A stretch of 34,861 bases of DNA from Candidatus Tagabacteria bacterium CG09_land_8_20_14_0_10_41_14 (lineage in GTDB: Bacteria > Patescibacteriota > Minisyncoccia > JAHISW01 > Tagabacteraceae), in the NCBI GenBank assembly GCA_002774055.1, contig PEZL01000005.1, forward strand, positions 1,101 through 35,961, in the 5' to 3' direction. Shown here in pieces: positions 1-6,687 of this stretch. The notes beneath the pieces were generated by a model that made no database searches, was not told the DNA's origin, and saw nothing but the letters and a program-made list of their open reading frames with translations. Position numbers and translations under genes: made by a program. The first letter of the stretch is position 1; each line of letters opens with the position of its first letter.

Positions 1-289
1 TTATATCTCCATTCACATCCAACTTCGCCCCCGGCGCCGTCGTCCCGATGCCGATGCTGCCGTCAACGATGAGATTGCTGTAGCCGCGCAGGACGCCCTC
101 GACGCCCAAAGCGCCTGATTTATATTGCGTAGACGAAGCAGCATTAATCGGAGCCGAGACGTTGCCGCCGGGCGGGTCCTGGGTAGGCCCTGTCCAATCC
201 AAAGCATAAGCATAAAAAGCCATCGCAAAACAGACAACTAAAACACTAAAAGTTAAAGAAACTATTTTGGGTGATATTTGTTTGTTCAT
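1..289 (-). CDS. Secreted protein, N-terminal part only (runs off the left edge)
   Basis: The gene starts at the ATG at 289 on the minus strand and runs off the window, so about 96 residues are visible. Residues 9-30 are a strongly hydrophobic segment ending in AYA, which looks like a Sec signal peptide. The mature part begins with a Pro/Gly-rich stretch (DPPGGNVSAPINAASS) followed by GALGVEG and GIGTTAPGAKLDVNG. The GIGTTxPxAKLDVNG pattern is common in large secreted or phage-tail-fibre-like beta proteins of Patescibacteria (recalled family knowledge). The DNA of the mature part is clearly GC-richer than its neighbours. The product is probably exported or cell-surface; the function is unknown. 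Confidence 0.75.
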   Translation of the reverse strand, partial: MNKQISPKIVSLTFSVLVVCFAMAFYAYALDWTGPTQDPPGGNVSAPINAASSTQYKSGALGVEGVLRGYSNLIVDGSIGIGTTAPGAKLDVNGDI

Positions 290-342
290 TTTTTGAAACA
301 TATCTTTTTTATATTACTTATAAATAAATTTATTTTTATTAC

Positions 343-756
343 TTATTGAGATTGAGAACGCAGATTGTCCAATTCTTCTATTTGTTGAGCGGTTATTTCT
401 TCTTGAGAAAGAGGTTGAGAATAGTTTTCTTGACTTTCTTGACTTTCTTGACTTTCTTGATTCTCTTGGCGCAGAATGTTCAATTCTTCTATTTGTTTGT
501 CAGGCGTTTCCTGACTAATCGGCTGGACATCCTCTTTCTGGCGAATCCGGTCTATCTCCTGAAGTTGTTCCTGAATCAATAATTCTTGTTCACTTATTCC
601 CCCGGTTTCCGGAATCTGCTCTCCAGGCTCTTTGATGAACAGAAAATAAACAATCACCGCGGCGATTAAAAAGGCCAAAGAAATAATAATAATAGTAATC
701 GCGGTTTTTCTGTCTTTCATTAGTGCTATTTTATCAAACAAGCTGGTTCTTGGCAA
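343..756 (-). CDS. Small single-pass membrane protein with Gln/Glu-rich repeats
   Basis: I recognise no family. The reading frame allows 137 residues, but the ATG giving MKDRKTAIT (position 720) is a more natural start, because a basic N-terminus then leads straight into a hydrophobic helix (IIIISLAFLIAAVIVYFLF). The rest is a charged, probably disordered and external tail. It holds a degenerate repeat, QIEELNILRQ and QIEELDNLRSQ, and a short QES repeat encoded by three identical 9-bp units at 431-457. This suggests an anchored coiled-coil or linker protein. It sits between the secreted protein and tRNA-Val, all on the minus strand. The call as a real gene rests on the clean membrane segment and protein-level repeat. 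Confidence 0.6.
   Translation of the reverse strand: MPRTSLFDKIALMKDRKTAITIIIISLAFLIAAVIVYFLFIKEPGEQIPETGGISEQELLIQEQLQEIDRIRQKEDVQPISQETPDKQIEELNILRQENQESQESQESQENYSQPLSQEEITAQQIEELDNLRSQSQ
431..457 (-). repeat. Tandem 9-bp repeat coding for QES
   Basis: Three identical copies of TGACTTTCT lie head to tail inside the small membrane protein gene. The unit is a multiple of three, so gain or loss of copies keeps the reading frame and changes only tail length. Confidence 0.85.
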
Positions 757-777
757 AAAAAGTTATCCACATAGAGG

Positions 778-850
778 TGCGCGATGCTGGATTTGAACCA
801 GCGGCCCCTTGCGTGTCGAGCAAGTACTCTAACCCCTGAGCTAATCGCGC
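778..850 (-). tRNA. tRNA-Val (anticodon GAC)
   Basis: A full cloverleaf can be folded on the minus strand. The acceptor arms are GCGCGAT and ATCGCGC, the D stem is GCTC/GAGT, the anticodon stem CTTGC/GCAAG encloses the loop TCGACAC, and the T arm GCTGG/CCAGC encloses TTCAAAT. The discriminator base is A, as expected for valine. The anticodon read from the loop is GAC. The next genomic bases are CCT, so the CCA tail is not fully encoded. Position 33 is C where nearly all elongator tRNAs have U. Confidence 0.93.
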
Positions 851-872
851 TTTAATTATCTTATTATACCTT

Positions 873-885
873 TATACTATATGTA
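873..885 (+). promoter_or_regulatory. -10 box of recJ immediately before its ATG
   Basis: TATACT at 873-878 is followed by seven bases and then the recJ ATG at 886. No Shine-Dalgarno sequence is present. A transcript from this box would begin at or next to the start codon. The -35 region is weak. Confidence 0.5.
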
Positions 886-2559
886 ATGGCAAAATGGCAA
901 ACAAGAGAACAAGTTTCGGACGATATTGAAACCCAGCTTTTGGCTAGCCGCGGTATAGATGACAAGGACAAGTTTTTCAGCCCCGATTACGAGAAAGATT
1001 TGCGCGACCCTTTCGGCCTTTTAGGAATGGATAAGGCGGTGGATAGAATTTTGTCCGCCATCAAGAAGAGAGAAAAGATAGCCGTTTTCGGAGATTATGA
1101 CGCGGACGGAGTTTGCGCCAGCGCAATTTTTCATGATTTTTTTAAAAAAATTGGGTTTGAAAATTTTGCTGTCCATATACCCGACAGGAACATAGAGGGT
1201 TATGGCCTGAATTTTGAAGCAATTGAACAATTTGAAAAAGAGCAAGTTGATTTGATAATTACAGTTGATTGCGGGATAGCAGATTACGATGAAATTAGAA
1301 AGGCAAATGAAAATGGAATTGATACCGTTGTTTTGGACCATCATCTTCAACCAGAGAAGATTCCTCAGGCGATAGCCATTGTAGATCCAAAGCAAGAAAA
1401 GGACGATTATCCTTTTGAAATGCTTGCCGGCGCCGGCGTGGCTTTTAAGACGATTCAGGCGCTTGTAGACAAGGGTGGATTTGCGGTTACGCCTGGCTGG
1501 GAAAAGTGGCTTTTGGATTTAGTTGCCATTGCCACGGTTGCCGATATGATGCCGCTTGAGGATGAAAATCGCGTCCTGGTTTTTTATGGCCTTCAGGTTT
1601 TGAAGAAAACCCGGCGTCCCGGCCTTTTGAAACTGTTCGAGAAAACAAAAATTCAGCAACAATATATCACTGAAGATGATATTGCTTTTTTGATTGCTCC
1701 TCGTATAAATATTGCCGGCAGGATGGACCATGCAAATGCGAGTTACGCCCTTTTGACCACCGAATCTGTTAGCGAAGCGGAATGGATTGCGGAACATTTG
1801 GATTCGCTTAATGTAGAAAGGAAAGAAACCGTCGCAAAAATTTTGGATGAAATTGATAAAAGGGCGAAGGATTATAAAAAGAAGCCGGAGATAATTGTGG
1901 AGGGAGATTTGTCCTGGCCTGTCGGTGTTTTGGGCCTTACTGCCAATAAAGTTATGGAGAAATATGAATGTCCGGTTTTTTTGTGGGGCGCGGCTGCTGC
2001 GGAAAAAATAAAAGGTTCTTGCAGAAGCAACGGCATGATTAATCTTGTTGATTTGATGAGGCAATTACCGGACGGTTTTCTGAAAGAATTTGGCGGGCAT
2101 GCGGCTGCCGCCGGTTTTTCTCTTGAAGTAGATAAAATAAGTGATTTTAAAGAAGGGGTCGTAAAACTTTTTGGAAAAATTGAAAAAAAAGAAACCGAAG
2201 CTCTTCTTTGGATTGATAAAGAAATTAAGTTGGAGGAGATAGATTGGGATTTTTTGCAAATAGTGGAAAAATTCAGGCCGTTTGGCATGGGTAATTCGCG
2301 TCCCTATTTTCTTTTTAAAAATCTGGAGGTGTCCATGGTTAATAAATTTGGAAATGGCGGCATTCATTTGCGTTTGGATTTTTCCACCCGAGACGGATTG
2401 ATTTCCGCAATTGGTTTTTTTATGTCCAACGGGCATTGGGATATAAAAAGCGGAGATAAGATAGATTTGGCGGCTTCGATAGAAAGAAATTATTTCAACG
2501 GTTATGATGAATTAAGGTTGAGGATTATAGATATTCGCAATTTGCCTGCCTGCCGGTAG
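886..2559 (+). CDS. recJ: Single-stranded-DNA-specific exonuclease RecJ
   Basis: A 5'-3' single-strand DNA exonuclease of recombination and mismatch repair, in the cytoplasm. The DHH phosphoesterase motifs are present in order: FGDYDADGV (residues 68-76), TVDCG (126-130), and the DHH signature VLDHHL at 149-154. The DHHA1 substrate-binding motif GGHAAAAGF lies near residue 405, and a C-terminal OB-like region follows. At 557 residues it matches the typical RecJ core length. The last codons and the stop codon lie inside a palindrome (2545-2564), so the natural C-terminus may have been changed by it. rnhA follows after a short gap. The start is the first ATG after a good -10 box. Confidence 0.95.
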   Translation: MAKWQTREQVSDDIETQLLASRGIDDKDKFFSPDYEKDLRDPFGLLGMDKAVDRILSAIKKREKIAVFGDYDADGVCASAIFHDFFKKIGFENFAVHIPDRNIEGYGLNFEAIEQFEKEQVDLIITVDCGIADYDEIRKANENGIDTVVLDHHLQPEKIPQAIAIVDPKQEKDDYPFEMLAGAGVAFKTIQALVDKGGFAVTPGWEKWLLDLVAIATVADMMPLEDENRVLVFYGLQVLKKTRRPGLLKLFEKTKIQQQYITEDDIAFLIAPRINIAGRMDHANASYALLTTESVSEAEWIAEHLDSLNVERKETVAKILDEIDKRAKDYKKKPEIIVEGDLSWPVGVLGLTANKVMEKYECPVFLWGAAAAEKIKGSCRSNGMINLVDLMRQLPDGFLKEFGGHAAAAGFSLEVDKISDFKEGVVKLFGKIEKKETEALLWIDKEIKLEEIDWDFLQIVEKFRPFGMGNSRPYFLFKNLEVSMVNKFGNGGIHLRLDFSTRDGLISAIGFFMSNGHWDIKSGDKIDLAASIERNYFNGYDELRLRIIDIRNLPACR

Positions 2560-2564
2560 GCAGG
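2545..2564. repeat. Palindrome containing the recJ stop codon
   Basis: A 20-bp imperfect palindrome, CCTGCCTGCC paired with GGTAGGCAGG (one mismatch). The recJ stop TAG is in its right arm. A closely related sequence (CCTGCC ... GGCAGG) occurs in frame in argS at 22625-22645. This looks like a small dispersed REP-like element; it could also act as a weak terminator. Confidence 0.7.
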
Positions 2565-2571
2565 TAGATTA

Positions 2572-2599
2572 GCATAAAATTCGCATATTGGCATCATGG
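2572..2599 (+). repeat. 28-bp repeat at the rnhA start (copy 1)
   Basis: The sequence from GCATAAAATTCGCAT to CATCATGG is identical, base for base, to 16596-16623 and in both places carries the start codon of the following gene. It contains the internal near-repeats TTCGCAT and TTGGCAT. CATATT at 2584-2589 lies six bases before the ATG and could serve as a -10 box. Confidence 0.85.
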
Positions 2600-3042
2600 G
2601 GAAGATTATTATTTATACGGATGGAAGCAGCAGGGGGAATCCCGGACCGGCCGGCGCGGGAGTTGTGATCTGTGATGAAGATGGCCGGCTGATTAAAAAA
2701 TATTCAAAAAAAATTGGTGTTCGCACCAACAATGAGGCCGAATACGAGGCGGTGATTCTAGCGCTCCAAAAAGCCAAGCAAATTTTTGGAAAGGAAAAAG
2801 TGAAAAATTTTGCTTTTGAGATTCGCATGGACAGCGAATTGGTCTGCCGTCAGCTGGGTGGTAGGTATAAAATAAAAGAGGAGAAACTGGTTCCCCTCTT
2901 TATAAAAATTTGGAATATGAAAATGGATTTTGGAAAAATTGATTTTGCGGAAATTCCGCGCGAAAAAAATAAAGAAGCCGATAAACTGGCAAATGAAGTT
3001 TTAGATAAAGGAGAACAACAGGCGGGATTATTTTGTTTTTAA
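2596..3042 (+). CDS. rnhA: Ribonuclease HI
   Basis: Cleaves the RNA strand of RNA-DNA hybrids, such as primers and R-loops. Motifs of type 1 RNase H are clear: YTDGSSRGNPGPAG at the N-terminus with the catalytic Asp at 9, NNEAEY with Glu 49, RMDSELV with Asp 79, and REKNKEADKLAN with Asp 129. At 148 residues it is full length. The ATG lies in a 28-bp repeat shared with rplT and no Shine-Dalgarno sequence is seen. Its last 15 bases overlap the end of the convergent GAF gene. Position next to recJ fits a DNA-repair grouping. Confidence 0.95.
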   Translation: MGKIIIYTDGSSRGNPGPAGAGVVICDEDGRLIKKYSKKIGVRTNNEAEYEAVILALQKAKQIFGKEKVKNFAFEIRMDSELVCRQLGGRYKIKEEKLVPLFIKIWNMKMDFGKIDFAEIPREKNKEADKLANEVLDKGEQQAGLFCF

Positions 3043-3732
3043 CAATTCACCGAGTAGATTTTCCACTCGTTGATAATTTTTTAAGGCTCGTTTTAAATAC
3101 TCTAAAATTTTGGGGTCAATTCCAATTTCACCGGAGTTTAGTTTTTCAAAAGCTCTTTTTGCGAAGCCGCCGGCGCTCATTAAGGGATTCCTGATTTCGT
3201 CCGCCAAACTCATCCTTTCTGAAATGATTGTTTTTAATCGCTCGTTTTTTTCTATTATTCGGCCGTGCTGGATACTGGCTATGGCCAGATGGCTGATGGC
3301 CTGCGCAATCAGAATGTCATCCGGATTAAATTCTTTTTTTTCTCCCTTGGCGCCAAAAACCATAACGCCTAAAAATTCTTCGGTTTGCAGGCGGATGTAT
3401 AAAACTTGTTCAACATCTTCTTCCGGCCCTCCTTTCCGCACAAAGACAGCGTTCTGGAATATTGCTTTGTATAAATTAGGATGCGCTGTAAGGGTCAGAT
3501 TAATGCGATGTCCTTTAGGTCGCGCTTTCTGTTCAAAAGCGCATTCTATTACCAGCTCTTCGCTGTTTTTAGGGTTGGCCAGCAGAATGCATCCTTGCTG
3601 TACATCAAGAACTTCGGCCGTCTTTTCTAATAATTTTTCCAGAGTTTTTTGATATGACTCGGTCAGGGTTATTGCTTCAATCAATTCTAAAAAACTTAGT
3701 ATTTGTTCGCGGTCAAATTTCTTTTTAGCCAT
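3028..3732 (-). CDS. GAF-domain protein with a histidine-kinase-like dimerisation helix lacking the phospho-histidine
   Basis: The 234-residue protein has an N-terminal GAF domain (about 15-155; typical pieces are LDVQQGCILLANP and ILIAQAISHLAIASIQ). A connecting helix leads to a stretch, SLADEIRNPLMSAGGFAKRA at 175-194, that matches the H-box of sensor histidine kinases of the HEIRNPL...GGFARR type. The position of the phospho-accepting histidine is Asp (178), and no ATP-binding domain follows. The protein therefore cannot be an autophosphorylating kinase. It may be a dimeric ligand-sensing partner of another protein. No membrane segment is present. It is convergent with and overlaps rnhA. 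Confidence 0.8.
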   Translation of the reverse strand: MAKKKFDREQILSFLELIEAITLTESYQKTLEKLLEKTAEVLDVQQGCILLANPKNSEELVIECAFEQKARPKGHRINLTLTAHPNLYKAIFQNAVFVRKGGPEEDVEQVLYIRLQTEEFLGVMVFGAKGEKKEFNPDDILIAQAISHLAIASIQHGRIIEKNERLKTIISERMSLADEIRNPLMSAGGFAKRAFEKLNSGEIGIDPKILEYLKRALKNYQRVENLLGELLKTK

Positions 3733-3797
3733 TTTTTATTGTTTCCTTTCAATGAACTAACTTGCTCTAATGAAAAATAAATCATATTTTTAGGCTA

Positions 3798-5219
3798 ATG
3801 GCAAGGAAGTTTTTGTTTTTTATAATATTTTTCGCGGTCGGCATCTTTACCGGTTCTTTCTTTGATTTATCCGTTTATTTCGGCCTGTTATTCGTTTTTC
3901 TCGCTTTAACTCTCAAATTATTGAAGTTGAACTTCAATAACTTGGTATTTTTTGTGGGTATGTTGGCGTTTGGGCTGGGATTTTCATGGTATGCTTATGA
4001 AGTTATCCCGCCGGATTTGTCTGATTTTCAGATTGGCAGGCAGGTTTTACTGGAGGGCGTTGTTGCTGATGAAGCGGATGAAAGAGAAAATTACACGCGT
4101 TTGGTTTTGGAAGTCGGGAGCGGCGCCAAAATTTTAATTTATACCGGTCATTATCCGAAGTTTAATTACGGAGATAAATTAAAAATTTCCGGCGAATTGC
4201 GAAAACCGGAAAAAATAGATGATTTTGACTGGCCGGCTTATTTGGCAAAAGACGATGTTTACCTTGAAATGTTTTATCCGGATATTGAATTGATTTCCGT
4301 CGGTAACGCTTCCCGGATTAAGCGCTATCTGTTTTCTTTGAAGGCAGACCTTCTTTCAAATGTCTCGCGCGTCATTCCCGAACCCCACGCGTCGTTTTTG
4401 GGCGGGCTTACTTTTGGCGCCAAGCAGAGTATGCCGAAAGGTTTGCAGGACGATTTTCGCAAAACCGGAATTATTCATATTGTGGTGCTTTCCGGGTACA
4501 ACGTAACAATTGTGGCGGATGCCATTATGCGTGTTTTTTCTTTTCTGCCTTCTTTTTTTGGCATCGGACTTGGAGCGCTGGGTATCGCCGCTTTTGCCGT
4601 AATGGCCGGCGCGTCGGCCACGGTGGTTCGCGCTTCTATTATGGCGGTTTTCGTTTTACTGGCTCGGGCTACCGGCAGGATTTACGAAATCACCATAGCG
4701 CTTTTCGCCGCCGGCTTTTTAATGATTTTGCACAATCCGAAAATTCTTCGGTTTGATTCTTCTTTTCAGTTGTCTTTTTTGGCGACAATGGCTTTGATTT
4801 GGGTGGCGCCTATTGTGGAACCAAAATTGAAATTTTTTCCAAAAAAATTTCATATTCGCGAGTTTGCCACAGCCACTATTTCCACCCAGATTTTTGTATT
4901 GCCCCTTCTTTTATATAAGATGGGCTTGTTTTCCGCGGTGAGCGTGCCGGTTAATCTTTTGATTTTAATTTTTGTGCCGGCCACCATGCTTTTCGGGTTT
5001 TTGACGGCCGCAGCCGGTTTTGTCTGGTATTATTTAAGTTTGCCTTTTGGCTGGATAACTTACGTCTTACTGCATTACGAGTTAAAAGTTGTTGAAGTGT
5101 TTGCTTCTTTGCCTTTCGCGTCTTTCGCGATTGATAATTTTCCATTGTGGGTTATGTTGTCGGTGTATGCCGGTTATGCTATTTTAATCTTTTATGGTAA
5201 AGATAAAAAAATATTTTAG
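3798..5219 (+). CDS. comEC: ComEC-type DNA-uptake channel (membrane part)
   Basis: The inner-membrane channel for uptake of single-stranded DNA in natural transformation. Residues 1-70 hold three membrane helices, followed by an N-terminal soluble DUF4131-like beta domain (about 75-165). From about 190 comes the competence domain, with the family signature SFLGGLTFGAKQSMP, GIIHIVVLSGYNVTIV and ASATVVRASIMA, and a further set of hydrophobic helices. The usual C-terminal metallo-beta-lactamase domain is absent here and is encoded by the next gene, which overlaps by 26 bases. The two together match a full ComEC. The start is the first ATG; no Shine-Dalgarno sequence is present. Confidence 0.92.
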   Translation: MARKFLFFIIFFAVGIFTGSFFDLSVYFGLLFVFLALTLKLLKLNFNNLVFFVGMLAFGLGFSWYAYEVIPPDLSDFQIGRQVLLEGVVADEADERENYTRLVLEVGSGAKILIYTGHYPKFNYGDKLKISGELRKPEKIDDFDWPAYLAKDDVYLEMFYPDIELISVGNASRIKRYLFSLKADLLSNVSRVIPEPHASFLGGLTFGAKQSMPKGLQDDFRKTGIIHIVVLSGYNVTIVADAIMRVFSFLPSFFGIGLGALGIAAFAVMAGASATVVRASIMAVFVLLARATGRIYEITIALFAAGFLMILHNPKILRFDSSFQLSFLATMALIWVAPIVEPKLKFFPKKFHIREFATATISTQIFVLPLLLYKMGLFSAVSVPVNLLILIFVPATMLFGFLTAAAGFVWYYLSLPFGWITYVLLHYELKVVEVFASLPFASFAIDNFPLWVMLSVYAGYAILIFYGKDKKIF

Positions 5220-6051
5220 GTTTTATTTTATATTGTTTCTCTTTGCTTGCGTTGTTTTGGTCTGGTACGCGGTTTTCGCGGAAGGCCGGAGCGGGCTGGA
5301 AGTTTATTTTCTAGATGTTGGCCAGGGCGACGCGATTTTTGTGCAGGCGGAAAACGGGAATCAGATGCTTATTGATGCCGGGCCGAATAAAAACGTTTTG
5401 CGCCAGTTAGCCGGAGCGATGCCTTTTTACGACAGAACAATTGATGTTGTTTTGGCCACGCATCCGGATTTGGACCACATCGGCGGCCTGCCGGAAGTCT
5501 TTGGCAGATATAAGGTTGATTTGGTAATTGAACCGGGCATGGTTGCGGATTCCGGGGAATATCTCGCTTTTGATAAAGCGGTTGAAGAGGCGGGCGCGAA
5601 AAGAATTTTCGCCAGGCGCGGGATGAAAATAAATTTGTCCGATGAAGTTTATCTGTTGATTTTATTTCCCAACGTTGACGTTTCTTCTTGGTCGGCGAAT
5701 GACGCTTCAATAATCGCGAAACTTGTTTACGGTAACACTTCATTTTTACTGATGGGCGATTCTCCCCAAAAGATTGAAAAATATTTAGTTTCTCTTGATA
5801 AAGAAAATTTAGACGTGGACGTGCTGAAAGTGGGGCACCACGGTTCCAAAACATCAAGCTCGGAAATTTTTGTCGGTTATGCAAGTCCTGAATACGCGAT
5901 AATTTCTGTCGGGGCGGACAATCGTTACGGCCATCCGCATCAAGAGGTGTTGGATATTTTAAATAAATTTGGAGTTCAAATTTTAAGGACGGATGAGAAT
6001 GGGACTGTAAAAATAAAAAGCGACGGCCAAAAGGTATTTGTCAATTTCTGA
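5194..6051 (+). CDS. ComEC-type metallo-beta-lactamase with membrane anchor
   Basis: A 285-residue protein with a membrane helix at about 8-28, then a metallo-beta-lactamase fold of the ComEC C-terminal type. Recognisable motifs are YFLDVGQGDAIFV, ATHPDLDHIGGL (HxDxDH-type metal motif at 90-95), LLMGDSP and LKVGHHGSKTSSS. In other bacteria this domain is fused to the ComEC channel and probably degrades the non-transported strand. Here it is a separate polypeptide whose start overlaps the comEC end, so translational coupling is likely. The helix would place it on the outer face next to the channel. Confidence 0.92.
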   Translation: MVKIKKYFRFYFILFLFACVVLVWYAVFAEGRSGLEVYFLDVGQGDAIFVQAENGNQMLIDAGPNKNVLRQLAGAMPFYDRTIDVVLATHPDLDHIGGLPEVFGRYKVDLVIEPGMVADSGEYLAFDKAVEEAGAKRIFARRGMKINLSDEVYLLILFPNVDVSSWSANDASIIAKLVYGNTSFLLMGDSPQKIEKYLVSLDKENLDVDVLKVGHHGSKTSSSEIFVGYASPEYAIISVGADNRYGHPHQEVLDILNKFGVQILRTDENGTVKIKSDGQKVFVNF

Positions 6052-6066
6052 ATAATTTTATAGAAT
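6038..6066 (+). promoter_or_regulatory. Promoter of ndk, nearly leaderless
   Basis: TTGTCA at 6038-6043, a 17-base spacer, then TAGAAT at 6061-6066. The ndk ATG follows nine bases later, giving an expected leader of only two or three bases. The -35 box lies inside the end of the upstream gene. Confidence 0.6.
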
Positions 6067-6075
6067 AAAAGCAAC

Positions 6076-6687
6076 ATGGCTGCGGAAAAATTCAAAAACG
6101 AGAGATCACTGATTGTTATCAAGCCCGATGGAGTGCAGAGGTCTTTAATTGGCGAGATTATAAGACGTTTTGAAAGAATAGGATTGAAGCTCTCCGCGAT
6201 TAAAATGCTTGTGCCGCGCAACGAAATGATTGAGAAACATTACACGGTTGATCCGGAGTGGAGAAGAATCACCGGCGAGAAAGCTATCAAGGGCTATAAA
6301 GAAAAAGGCCAAAAGCCGCCGTCAGAGGATCCGTATGAGATTACAGGTTTGATTCTGGAAAGACTTAAGAAGTATATGAGTTCCGGGCCGGTGGTGGCGA
6401 TGGTTTGGCAAGGCGCTCACGCGGTTAAAATTGTCAGAAAATTGGTGGGCGGCACGGAACCTTTTTCTTCGGATGTCGGCACTATCCGCGGAGATTTTGT
6501 GATGGATTCTTATGAAATGTCGGACGGTGATGAAAGGTGCATCAGAAATTTAGTTCATGCCTCCGGTTCGATTGAAGATGCTGAAAAAGAAATCAGCCTT
6601 TGGTTTGCCAAAGAAGAAGTAATAGATTACCGTCTTATTCCGGAACAGATTTTTTATGACGTTAACCTTGACGGTCTTTTAGAATGA
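6076..6687 (+). CDS. ndk: Nucleoside diphosphate kinase with insertions
   Basis: Transfers the gamma phosphate between nucleoside tri- and diphosphates through a phospho-histidine. The family pattern is clear: SLIVIKPDGVQRSLIGEIIRR at the start, YMSSGPVVAMVWQG, TEPFSSDVGTIRGDF, and NLVHASGSIEDAEKEI, in which His 161 is the catalytic residue. At 203 residues it is about 60 longer than a classical enzyme. About 35 extra residues (roughly 58-95, around EWRRITGEKAIKGYKEKG) sit where the normal protein has a short helix, and a few more precede the active histidine. The stop TGA overlaps the next start (ATGA). Confidence 0.93.
   Translation: MAAEKFKNERSLIVIKPDGVQRSLIGEIIRRFERIGLKLSAIKMLVPRNEMIEKHYTVDPEWRRITGEKAIKGYKEKGQKPPSEDPYEITGLILERLKKYMSSGPVVAMVWQGAHAVKIVRKLVGGTEPFSSDVGTIRGDFVMDSYEMSDGDERCIRNLVHASGSIEDAEKEISLWFAKEEVIDYRLIPEQIFYDVNLDGLLE

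Noticed and set aside
13..237. 74-codon open frame on the minus strand at the left edge
   Set aside because: It is in another frame of the secreted-protein gene, very Arg/Leu/Ser-rich, and the correct frame has a signal peptide and a recognisable mature sequence.
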